DNA of 64,000 bases from Sphingobacteriales bacterium (GTDB taxonomy: Bacteria; Bacteroidota; Bacteroidia; Chitinophagales; UBA2359). Both the position numbers and the translations under genes were made by a program. The notes below the pieces were generated by a model. That model had not been told where the DNA came from. It did not search any database and saw only the letters and a list, made by a program, of their open reading frames with translations. The DNA is taken from the NCBI GenBank assembly GCA_016711285.1, contig JADJTG010000012.1, positions 310,001 to 374,000 on the forward strand, written 5' to 3'. This document shows, piece by piece, positions 26,709 through 34,963 of this stretch (within the stretch, counting starts at the first letter, position 1; each line of letters opens with the position of its first letter).

Positions 26709-27971
26709 ATGGCTGTTATTCGTTCTTTTCGTGCATGGAAACCCGCCACTGCTACTTTGGCTGCTGCTTGCGCTTGTCGTCCTTACGATGTTCTCAATGC
26801 CGAAGAAGCCCGCCGCGAAGCCGCCGGAAATCCGCACTCCTTTTACCATATCACCAAATCCGAAATTGATTTCTCGCCCGCCGCCGACCCTTACAGTGAA
26901 GCCGTTTATACGCAAGCTCGCGACACTTTCCGCAGTTGGGCAGCAGCACAAATCTTCGTGCGCGAAAACAAAGCCGCGTTGTATTTGTACCGCCTGCGTA
27001 TGGCACAACACGAACAAACCGGACTTCTCGCACTTTCGTCTATTGATGATTATTTTAACGATATTATCAAAAAACACGAATTTACACGCCCCGAAAAAGA
27101 ATTAGACCGTATTCGGCATATAGATACCACTGGATTACAAGCAGAGCCTTTGTTTTTTGCCTATCGCCGACACGCCACCTTAGATGCTTATTTTGAAAAA
27201 TGGAAACAACAACACGCTCCTGTTTATGATTTTACGGCTGACGATGGCATACAGCATACTTTGTGGGTGATAGATGATGCCGAACTTATACAACAAATTG
27301 AAAGCACTTTTGAGCACGAAATTCCTTACACCTACATTGCTGACGGGCATCATCGTGCAGCATCGGCGGCAAAAGTAGGCAAGCAACGCGCCGCCGACAA
27401 TCCGCAGCACAACGGAACAGAGCCTTATAATTTTTTTATGACGGTGTTGTTTCCCGACAATCAACTGCATATTATGGATTATAATCGTGTGGTAAAAGAT
27501 TTGAACGGCAAAAGTGAGGCGGAATTTTTAGAGGCTCTGGCGGTTAATTTTGATATTAAAAAACAGAGCGAAACTGCATTTTATCCCCAAAATCCCTATG
27601 AATATTCCCTGTATTTGGGCAAAAAATGGTATTTGTTGGCTTTTAAGCAGCAACAACTTATTCCCACCGATGCAGTGGGCAGTTTGGAAATACAGGTTTT
27701 GAGCGATTTTTTGTTGCGCGATATATTGGGTATCAGCGACCAGCGCACCGACCGCCGCATTGATTTTGTGGGCGGCATACGCGGCTTGGAAGAATTGAGC
27801 AAGCGCGTAAACAGCGGCGAAATGAAAGCGGCTTTTGCCATTCGTCCGGTCACTATGCAACAACTTTTTGCAGTAGCCGACAGTGGCGAAGTAATGCCGC
27901 CAAAATCCACTTGGTTTGAGCCGAAATTGCGCAGTGGGTTGGCGGTGCATAAATTTGATGAAGGCTGGTGA
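26709..27971 (+). CDS. DUF1015 family protein
   Basis: 420 residues, the usual length. The family's opening PYDVLNAEEARREAAGNPHS with FYHITKSEID and the motif YIADGHHRAASA near residue 220 are clear. This His-rich segment is probably at the active site. The family is conserved in Bacteroidota, where I recall it often sits beside serine-biosynthesis genes; none is present here. The protein is cytoplasmic, and a catalytic activity cannot be assigned from sequence. lpdA follows 84 bp downstream on the same strand. Confidence 0.88.
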   Translation: MAVIRSFRAWKPATATLAAACACRPYDVLNAEEARREAAGNPHSFYHITKSEIDFSPAADPYSEAVYTQARDTFRSWAAAQIFVRENKAALYLYRLRMAQHEQTGLLALSSIDDYFNDIIKKHEFTRPEKELDRIRHIDTTGLQAEPLFFAYRRHATLDAYFEKWKQQHAPVYDFTADDGIQHTLWVIDDAELIQQIESTFEHEIPYTYIADGHHRAASAAKVGKQRAADNPQHNGTEPYNFFMTVLFPDNQLHIMDYNRVVKDLNGKSEAEFLEALAVNFDIKKQSETAFYPQNPYEYSLYLGKKWYLLAFKQQQLIPTDAVGSLEIQVLSDFLLRDILGISDQRTDRRIDFVGGIRGLEELSKRVNSGEMKAAFAIRPVTMQQLFAVADSGEVMPPKSTWFEPKLRSGLAVHKFDEGW

Positions 27972-28055
27972 TTTTTTTGTTAATTTTGAACTTTACTTAG
28001 CATCTGATTTTTTTTACAACAATAGTAAAACTTTTTCTTTTTTATATTTTTTTCA

Positions 28056-29468
28056 ATGATGAATCAATACGATGTAATTATAATAGGCTCGGGACCGGGC
28101 GGTTATGTGGCGGCTATTCGCTGCGCTCAATTGGGTTTAAAAACAGCCATCATAGAACGCTACCCCGTACTCGGTGGCACTTGCTTAAATGTAGGCTGCA
28201 TTCCGTCTAAAGCTCTATTGGATTCTTCGGAGCACTTTTACAATGCCACCCATACTTTTCAAGAGCACGGCATCGACATCAAGCCGCCAAAGGTGAATTT
28301 TACACAAATGGTGACGCGCAAACAAAAAGTAGTGAAAGAAAATAGTCAAGGGGTTGAGTTTTTAATGAAAAAAAATAAAATCACCGTTCATTATGGTCAC
28401 GCCTCTTTTGTAAGCAGCAACAAAATCGTTGTGCGCAACAACGACACGGGCTCAAGTACAGAAATGGAAGCTTCCAAAATCATCATCGCTACCGGTAGCA
28501 AACCGGCATCTCTTCCATTCATCACCATCGACAAAAAACGCATCATCACGTCCACCGAAGCCCTATCTCTGAGCGAAGTACCCAAAAGCCTATTGGTATT
28601 AGGCGGTGGCGTAATCGGTGTAGAATTGGGTTCGGTATATGCGCGTTTGGGTACAAAAGTTACCGTTGTTGAATATTTTGACAGCATTATTCCTTCAATG
28701 GATAAAGCACTAGGGCGCGAGCTGCAAAAAGTATTGCAAAAACATTTGGATATGCAGTTTTTGTTGGGTACAAAAGTTACTGCCGTAAATAATGAGGGCA
28801 AAAGTGTATCGCTCACAGCTACCAACGCCGCCGGAGAAACCTTGCAACTTAATGCTGATTATTGTTTGGTATCGGTGGGTCGCAAACCTTATACAGAAGG
28901 GCTGGCATTGGAAAATGCAGGAATTACGCTGAACGAAAAAGGTCAAATTCCTGTAAACGAACATTTGGAAACCGCCGTAGCCGGTATTTATGCCATCGGC
29001 GATGTAGTGCGCGGTGCAATGTTGGCACACAAAGCCGAAGAAGAGGGGATTTTTGTAGCAGAAACTATTGCCGGACAAAAACCTCACATCAATTATTTGT
29101 TAATTCCGGGTGTGGTATATACCTGGCCAGAAGTGGCAGCAGTTGGTTATACCGAAGCGCAACTAAAAGAACAAGGAATAGCTTATAAAACAGGGTCTTT
29201 TCCTTTTAAAGCCAGTGGTCGCGCCCGCGCCAGTATGGATACCGACGGCTTTGTAAAAGTGTTGGCAGATGCTGCCACTGACGAAATTTTAGGTGTTCAC
29301 ATCATCGGAGCGCGTGCCGCCGACCTGATTGCAGAGGCGGTAGTAGCGATGGAGTTCAGAGCAAGTGCCGAAGACATAGCCCGCATCAGCCACGCTCACC
29401 CCACCTACACCGAAACATTCAAAGAAGCCTGCCTCGCTGCCACTGCCAATCGCGCCCTGCATATTTAA
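28056..29468 (+). CDS. lpdA: Dihydrolipoyl dehydrogenase
   Basis: 470 residues. This is the E3 flavoprotein that reoxidises lipoamide in 2-oxo acid dehydrogenase complexes. FAD motif IIIGSGPGGYVAA starts at residue 8; the redox disulfide is Cys43/Cys48 in GGTCLNVGCIPSK; the NAD site is VLGGGVIGVELGS; a second FAD motif is YAIGDVVRGAMLAHKAEEEG; the His-Glu pair is in HAHPTYTETFKEA. sucA lies at 54.6 kb, so the two may function together although unlinked. The last codons overlap the stop of the convergent DUF4407 gene by 4 bp. Confidence 0.97.
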   Translation: MMNQYDVIIIGSGPGGYVAAIRCAQLGLKTAIIERYPVLGGTCLNVGCIPSKALLDSSEHFYNATHTFQEHGIDIKPPKVNFTQMVTRKQKVVKENSQGVEFLMKKNKITVHYGHASFVSSNKIVVRNNDTGSSTEMEASKIIIATGSKPASLPFITIDKKRIITSTEALSLSEVPKSLLVLGGGVIGVELGSVYARLGTKVTVVEYFDSIIPSMDKALGRELQKVLQKHLDMQFLLGTKVTAVNNEGKSVSLTATNAAGETLQLNADYCLVSVGRKPYTEGLALENAGITLNEKGQIPVNEHLETAVAGIYAIGDVVRGAMLAHKAEEEGIFVAETIAGQKPHINYLLIPGVVYTWPEVAAVGYTEAQLKEQGIAYKTGSFPFKASGRARASMDTDGFVKVLADAATDEILGVHIIGARAADLIAEAVVAMEFRASAEDIARISHAHPTYTETFKEACLAATANRALHI

Positions 29469-31582
29469 GCGATACTTGATGCAGCAGAGTTGCTGCCGAT
29501 GGTGTTTTTTTCCAAAAATGGCAAAGCAGCCGGAAAACAACGTTGCTGATATTGATGATAAACTTCCAAAAGCCACTCTTGTGGCTTTTCTACATTATAA
29601 AAGCACACTTTTTTGTCGGTGGCAGTGGGTAGAATGATACTCTTAAACAAAAAATCTCCGGCAAACAATAAGTTTTTTTGTATGCCGTAAATGCCCTCAA
29701 TCACCGATATCCACATCGGTTCGGCATCTGTGAGGTCGGCAATAATAACAGAATGTGGCGTTTCGTAAGGCGGATTTTCGCTGTATTCGGCTTTCCAGTT
29801 CAATGTTGTTTCAAATAAGGCAGTAAAAGCAGTTTTGTGTTCTTTTAAATGTTTGGAAATCAACAGGCAAGAAGGCGGATTTTCGGCGATATATAAAAAT
29901 TGCTCTATTTGATGTAAAATATTTTTACGCGCAACTTCGGCTTCAGTTTCAGAAATCATAGCGGCTTTTTGGGCGGCTTGGAGTTGTTGCCATGTTTTTT
30001 GCCAATAAAGTGATTTTTCGTGCAAAGCACTGATTTTTTGGCGGCACAAAGCTTCTGTTTGGTGCAGTACAAAATCCATTTTTCGTTGCTGCAAAGCCAC
30101 CCGCACCTCTTGTATATAAGTACGCATATCAAAGTTGGCGGCAGTGGGCGATAAAATAGTTGGCGAAACTGCGGTATTGCTATTTGAAGCGGCAGCAACT
30201 TGCTCTTGCAGCATCTTTTTAATTTGTTCTATTTCGGGAAGATGCTCCCAGTTTTTATCCTCCAACAACTCCAAAAGCTCCTGATACGTCATACCCGGGC
30301 TACCGTTTTTTTCCCAAGTTTTCAGCACCTGTTTGATATGTTGCATTTTTAAATCGCCCATTTCTTTCCAAAACCATTCGTTTAACTTAGATTCTTGTTT
30401 TAAGCGCAATTTTTCCTGAGCATGTTGGGCTTTTATCTCCTCCATCTGGCGATCTTGCTCCATTTTATTTTTTGCTTTCATCAAATCTAATTCACTGCGA
30501 TAGCCCGTATCTAAGCGGTCTTTTCGATATTTTTCCAATTCTTCAAATTCGTGCCGTTCCCGTTGCTGGAGCAAATGCAATTTATAATCATAATTACCTC
30601 TGTTCAAAAATAATTTTACCAGCACGGGCGCAGTTTCTATCAAAATGAAGAGCAATGTAATCAAATTGATTTTCCACCAGTTTGCCGAAAAACGTTCGCC
30701 TTCCAAAAGTTCTAAGGCTTCCAAACGTGCCAATAAGCCATCGTATTGCTGCGATTGCTGTAATAGTTGCTGATAAATTTGCGTTTTTTGTTGCTCTAAT
30801 TCCACGAGCCGCCCTTCGATATATTGTAGGCGGGGCGTATATTGGCGGCGCAGGTTCTCCAATTCCTTATCGGTCTTTTGAAGTTGGCGTTTGTTTTCAT
30901 AAAAAGCAGTATGGAGTTCTTCTTTGGGCTTGTTAGAAATGCTCAATAATTGTTGCTGCAATACATTGCGTTGTGCTTCTTTATTGCTGATAAGTGTGGC
31001 AATATATGTTTGTTCGCGTTTTAGCGTATCGCTTTCATAAAAAACCTGCTTAGAAGTGCTTTGCTCTATTTCTAAAGCCTTTCTGTTTTGTACTTTTTTA
31101 AGTTCTACTGCTACTTCTCCTTGAAAAATACGCAATTCCAAAGGTTTGGAAATAATCAATCCGATAAGCATTGCCAGAAAAAAACGCGGCATTGATTTAA
31201 CGGCGTTTTCTATGAAATCGCTATGGCGATACAAAAAACGCTGAACAATATTTGCTTTTTCGTCAAGGGGGTCTTTGTCAAATTTTTTGCGCAAAGAGGC
31301 GACTATAAAGCGGTCAAAATTAAAAATCACCAAAGCCCACAATATACCAAAGCCTATTGCAAGATACGGGTTTTTAAAGATGGTATAAAGTGCGTAAGAC
31401 CCCGACAAAAACGCCAGCAGAGCAGTAGCTACAATAGTTGCTCCGATACCGAAATAAATATGCTGTTCGCTGGGAGTTTCTTCCAACAATTCGGTGCGTG
31501 CACCGGCACTCCACCAAAAAAAGCGGGTAATGGCATTGCTATGAGCAGAATTGATAGTCGGGGGCGTTTCAAGTGTTGGCAT
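29465..31582 (-). CDS. DUF4407 family membrane protein
   Basis: 705 residues. The N-terminal signature RFFWWSAGARTELLEETPSE is followed by helices at about 44-68, 73-92 and 135-157. A long coiled coil (about 165-300, e.g. LVELEQQKTQIYQQLLQQSQ) and a further helix near 300-325 come next, then a second charged coiled coil and a soluble C-terminal domain. This layout is that of DUF4407, whose function is unknown. The C-terminal 250 residues appear longer than the core domain. It is convergent with lpdA (4-bp overlap), and a terminator separates it from the upstream ompA-like gene. Confidence 0.86.
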   Translation of the reverse strand: MPTLETPPTINSAHSNAITRFFWWSAGARTELLEETPSEQHIYFGIGATIVATALLAFLSGSYALYTIFKNPYLAIGFGILWALVIFNFDRFIVASLRKKFDKDPLDEKANIVQRFLYRHSDFIENAVKSMPRFFLAMLIGLIISKPLELRIFQGEVAVELKKVQNRKALEIEQSTSKQVFYESDTLKREQTYIATLISNKEAQRNVLQQQLLSISNKPKEELHTAFYENKRQLQKTDKELENLRRQYTPRLQYIEGRLVELEQQKTQIYQQLLQQSQQYDGLLARLEALELLEGERFSANWWKINLITLLFILIETAPVLVKLFLNRGNYDYKLHLLQQRERHEFEELEKYRKDRLDTGYRSELDLMKAKNKMEQDRQMEEIKAQHAQEKLRLKQESKLNEWFWKEMGDLKMQHIKQVLKTWEKNGSPGMTYQELLELLEDKNWEHLPEIEQIKKMLQEQVAAASNSNTAVSPTILSPTAANFDMRTYIQEVRVALQQRKMDFVLHQTEALCRQKISALHEKSLYWQKTWQQLQAAQKAAMISETEAEVARKNILHQIEQFLYIAENPPSCLLISKHLKEHKTAFTALFETTLNWKAEYSENPPYETPHSVIIADLTDAEPMWISVIEGIYGIQKNLLFAGDFLFKSIILPTATDKKVCFYNVEKPQEWLLEVYHQYQQRCFPAALPFLEKNTIGSNSAASSIA

Positions 31583-31608
31583 ATAAGAATGAAAGGGCTT
31601 GCAAAAAT

Positions 31609-31643
31609 AAAAAAGCCTCCGGAAAATTACCGGAGGCTTTTTT
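31609..31643 (-). terminator. Rho-independent terminator after OmpA-family gene
   Basis: AAAAAAGCCTCCGG pairs perfectly with CCGGAGGCTTTTTT around a 7-base loop, 23 bp past the OmpA-family stop codon. Confidence 0.93.
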
Positions 31644-31665
31644 TATCGTTGATAGGAAAATAATT

Positions 31666-33636
31666 TTATTTTCTTCCTGCGTCTGCCGGTCCGGCAGGCA
31701 TTGCCATATCTGACTGACCTTCCATGCAGCATTTGAAATCTACACGGCGGTTCAAAGCATGCTGTGCATCAATACCTTTGCGAGCAGCACCATCAGTTAA
31801 GCCACCTACTACAGGATCACCTTCACCGCGATATTGCAGAGCCAAACGGCTACGAGAAATTCCATATTCAGTAACCAATTTGTTAATTACTTCATTGGCA
31901 CGTTTCCAAGACAATATATCATTGTAACCATCGCCGGAACGATTATCTGTATGACCTACCACACACAATCTAACTCCAGGATTTGCATTCATATAAGCAG
32001 CTACGGAAGCCAATTGCGGACCGAAAGCAGGTTTTACGCCGTAGTGGTTCAAATCGAACAAAATGCTTGGTAAACCCATTGCATCGCAAGGAGCAGTAGC
32101 AGGGCGTGTTTCCACAACTCTTTCAATAATTACTGTATCTACACAGCATTTTTCAAAAGCAGCACCGCAGTCGTTGATTTTATCAATCAAGTGACGTGGT
32201 GTGTGGGGTTGGCAATCATCGCAATCCAAAATTTTGTCGCCATCGCTGTCCAGCATACGACCACGAGTATCAACAGGGCAATCTTTGCGGCTGTTAGGCT
32301 CTTCGTCAAACATATCAGGCACACCGTCACCGTCAGCATCTGCCAATTTGAAATCATCGCAGCAATCGTCTTTAGATGCTGTATGGTCAATAGGATTCAT
32401 CCACCACAAAGGCTCTACTGAGTTCTTTTTACCTAAGTTGATGTTGAGGCTGGCACTTGTAAATACCGGACGATCCCAATCTTTGGTTTGTGCGCCCCAC
32501 TCTTGCCATTGCTGACCATCTAACAAATCTTCATCAGCATAATATACTTTGGTTTCAAGACCTAAATTTACGCGGTTGCTCAATTTAGCTTGGAAGCCAA
32601 TACCGACATGTGCAGCCGGACGGAATGTCCAAGGATCAGAATCATCTTTTTCACCGCCGAAAATCCAATAGTCGTCACGAGCGATTTGGGCTTGTGATTC
32701 AAAATCACCATCGCTTAAATCTCTTAAAATCTTTTTAATATCTTTTCTGTTTGCATCTATGCTATAATCAGCAGCAATAGCACTTGAAAAATCATATTCG
32801 TTACCATTGGCATCTAACATATCCATTTTGGTATTGAAGATGTAAGCACCTACGCCAAAAATACCGTGTATGCTCCAATTATTTCTGCGTTTGTGGAATT
32901 TGATATTGTTCAAGTTCACCAAACCTTCAATAGATGCGTGGCGGATTTTGGTTTTGTAGTTATAAAATACAACTTCGCTGTTCAGGTCACGATAATCAGG
33001 AACAACTCTTCCTTCATTGAACTGTTGGTAATATGCTTCCCCTCCTAATGCGCCGTTGTGCAAAAATTCAGCACCGTCGTCACCGTCACGATTCCAACCT
33101 TGTGCACCGCGCCAGTTGAAGCCTTGCGTGTTACCTGCAAAAGCACTCAAGCGCAAAGAGAACACATAACCCAATGATTTGCGCAAGTGTGCACCAATTC
33201 CGAAACCCGGAGCAATATTTCCGAATTTGCCGTCTAAACGCTGAGAGTTGATATCACCGCTTACATGGAGTGTTCCGAAATCTAAACCCAACTCCCATTT
33301 ATTGCGTGGAGGAGCAGGGAAAGCATATTTGCCATCAAGATACTTGTCTTGTTGTTCTTGGTGTTTTGCTTTTACAAAATCTTTGTACTCTTTTTCATCT
33401 GACTCCGGATAAGGATAGTCATCGTCCCCATCGGTGGTAGATTTTGATGCTTTGGCATCAGTTTTTGTGTCTTTCTTAGGAGTTTTGGTATCTTTCGCCT
33501 CTGTTTTAGCTTTTTCTACTTTCTCCTTTTTTTCTTTTTTATCCTTTGCGGGCTTTTTGTTGTCTTGCGCCAGCACAGTAGCATTTACTAAAATTAGTAA
33601 TGCTAAGGATAATAAGCCGAGTTTTCCTTTGAGCAT
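31666..33636 (-). CDS. OmpA family outer-membrane protein with calcium-binding TSP3-like repeats
   Basis: 656 residues: signal peptide (LGLLSLALLILVNATVLAQ), a Lys-rich segment with KKDTK-type repeats to about 70, and an N-terminal beta barrel. Then come acidic thrombospondin-type-3-like repeats (DADGDGVPDMFDEEPNS, DSDGDKILDCDDCQ) and a C-terminal OmpA peptidoglycan-binding domain (VVGHTDNRSGDGYNDILSWK, then RGEGDP). The Cys pairs around CCVDT could form disulfides. The protein tethers the outer membrane to peptidoglycan. It has its own terminator and no operon partner. Confidence 0.93.
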   Translation of the reverse strand: MLKGKLGLLSLALLILVNATVLAQDNKKPAKDKKEKKEKVEKAKTEAKDTKTPKKDTKTDAKASKSTTDGDDDYPYPESDEKEYKDFVKAKHQEQQDKYLDGKYAFPAPPRNKWELGLDFGTLHVSGDINSQRLDGKFGNIAPGFGIGAHLRKSLGYVFSLRLSAFAGNTQGFNWRGAQGWNRDGDDGAEFLHNGALGGEAYYQQFNEGRVVPDYRDLNSEVVFYNYKTKIRHASIEGLVNLNNIKFHKRRNNWSIHGIFGVGAYIFNTKMDMLDANGNEYDFSSAIAADYSIDANRKDIKKILRDLSDGDFESQAQIARDDYWIFGGEKDDSDPWTFRPAAHVGIGFQAKLSNRVNLGLETKVYYADEDLLDGQQWQEWGAQTKDWDRPVFTSASLNINLGKKNSVEPLWWMNPIDHTASKDDCCDDFKLADADGDGVPDMFDEEPNSRKDCPVDTRGRMLDSDGDKILDCDDCQPHTPRHLIDKINDCGAAFEKCCVDTVIIERVVETRPATAPCDAMGLPSILFDLNHYGVKPAFGPQLASVAAYMNANPGVRLCVVGHTDNRSGDGYNDILSWKRANEVINKLVTEYGISRSRLALQYRGEGDPVVGGLTDGAARKGIDAQHALNRRVDFKCCMEGQSDMAMPAGPADAGRK

Positions 33637-33816
33637 AGGAGCGTTATTTTAAATAATTATATAATATATTTTGTTATTAATTTCCTTTTACAGTAAATCA
33701 GAGTGTAAATATAGGACAGCTTTTAATTTATTTCAAAAAAAGGTTTGATTTTTTTGTATTTTTTTATAATTATATAGCCAAAATGCTTAAATCTGCCATA
33801 AATACCTGCATTTATT

Positions 33817-34143
33817 TTATAATGAAAAACTTTCACCGCAACTACAAGTGCGTGCTGCATTAGGATTGATAAAATGAAAGCCTTTGCCGTTTAAGCCTTC
33901 TGAAAAATCTAAAGTAGAACCATATAAATAGAGTAAACTGCGCGGATTGGTCACAATTTTTTCGCCTTTATCTTCAAAAATTTGGTCATCGGGCTGCATA
34001 GATTGGTCAAAATCCATCTGATAGCTCAAACCGGAGCAGCCGCCGCTTGTTACTGCAACGCGAATAAATGCTACGGGCGAAAGTCCGTCTTCCGTGCGGA
34101 GTTTTTCTATGCGTTCCTTTGCCTGAGGTGATAAATATATCAT
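33817..34143 (-). CDS. Iron-sulfur cluster assembly protein, IscA/ErpA type
   Basis: 108 residues from ATG 34143 (MIYLSPQAKERIEKL); an upstream ATG at 34179 would add an atypical 12-residue tail. The three invariant cysteines of A-type carriers are Cys36 in GGCSGLSY and Cys100/Cys102 in ARTCSCGESF. It holds and delivers Fe-S clusters to apo-proteins. No suf or isc genes are adjacent. It is divergent from rnhB. Confidence 0.93.
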   Translation of the reverse strand: MIYLSPQAKERIEKLRTEDGLSPVAFIRVAVTSGGCSGLSYQMDFDQSMQPDDQIFEDKGEKIVTNPRSLLYLYGSTLDFSEGLNGKGFHFINPNAARTCSCGESFSL

Positions 34144-34263
34144 AGTAATAATTGTGTTTAGTGTGAAAATTTTTAACAAAACAGACTAAACCTTTACTTT
34201 CAAAACGTAAAGTGTTTTGAAAAAGTTTCTTTCTTTTGCATAAATTTTATAAAATATTGCTCT

Positions 34264-34842
34264 ATGCTGGAGGCATTTTTTCATGCAAATTATACAGAGG
34301 CGGGCTGCGACGAAGCGGGGCGGGGTTGTTTGGCAGGTCCTGTGACGGCGGCGGCGGTGATTTTGAAAAAGGATTTTTACCACCCGCTTCTCAACGACTC
34401 CAAGCAGCTCAATGAGTCGCAACGACTGCTGCTGCGCGATTATATTATGGAGCAGGCTCAGGCGTGGGCGATAGCGACTGCTTCGCCGGCAGAAATCGAC
34501 CATTATAACATTTTGCGGGCTTCTATGCTGGCAATGCACCGTGCTTTAGACCAATTGTTGCTGCGCCCTGAGTTGATTTTGGTGGACGGCAACTTTTTTG
34601 TGCCTTACCATTTTGTGCCGCATCGCTGTTTTATAAAAGGTGATGGGCGTTTTGCGGCGATAGCGGCTGCTTCGGTATTGGCAAAAACCGCCCGCGATGC
34701 CGAAATGGAAAAACTGCACGAATCCTATCCGCAATATAATTGGCTGAACAATAAGGGCTACCCCACCGAAGCGCACCGCAAAGCAGTGGCTCAGTTCGGA
34801 AAGTCGCCCCACCATCGCCAATCTTTTAAAGTAAAGTCGTAA
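34264..34842 (+). CDS. rnhB: Ribonuclease HII
   Basis: 192 residues. It cleaves the RNA strand of RNA-DNA hybrids and removes single ribonucleotides. The catalytic cluster is Asp16-Glu17 in AGCDEAGRGCLAGP, Asp108 in ILVDGNFF, and Asp145 in KTARDAEME. Family length is about 190-200. An RNase HI gene is also present at 37.7 kb, giving both enzyme types in this window. Confidence 0.96.
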   Translation: MLEAFFHANYTEAGCDEAGRGCLAGPVTAAAVILKKDFYHPLLNDSKQLNESQRLLLRDYIMEQAQAWAIATASPAEIDHYNILRASMLAMHRALDQLLLRPELILVDGNFFVPYHFVPHRCFIKGDGRFAAIAAASVLAKTARDAEMEKLHESYPQYNWLNNKGYPTEAHRKAVAQFGKSPHHRQSFKVKS

Positions 34843-34963
34843 AAAAACAGCAACGAAATATTTATCATTCAAAGAATAACAATTTCTGTAACTTTGAACG
34901 TCTATCATTTAATGCCTATCATTTTTTATATCACATTTTTATTTTTTATCCCGAAAGCTTACC

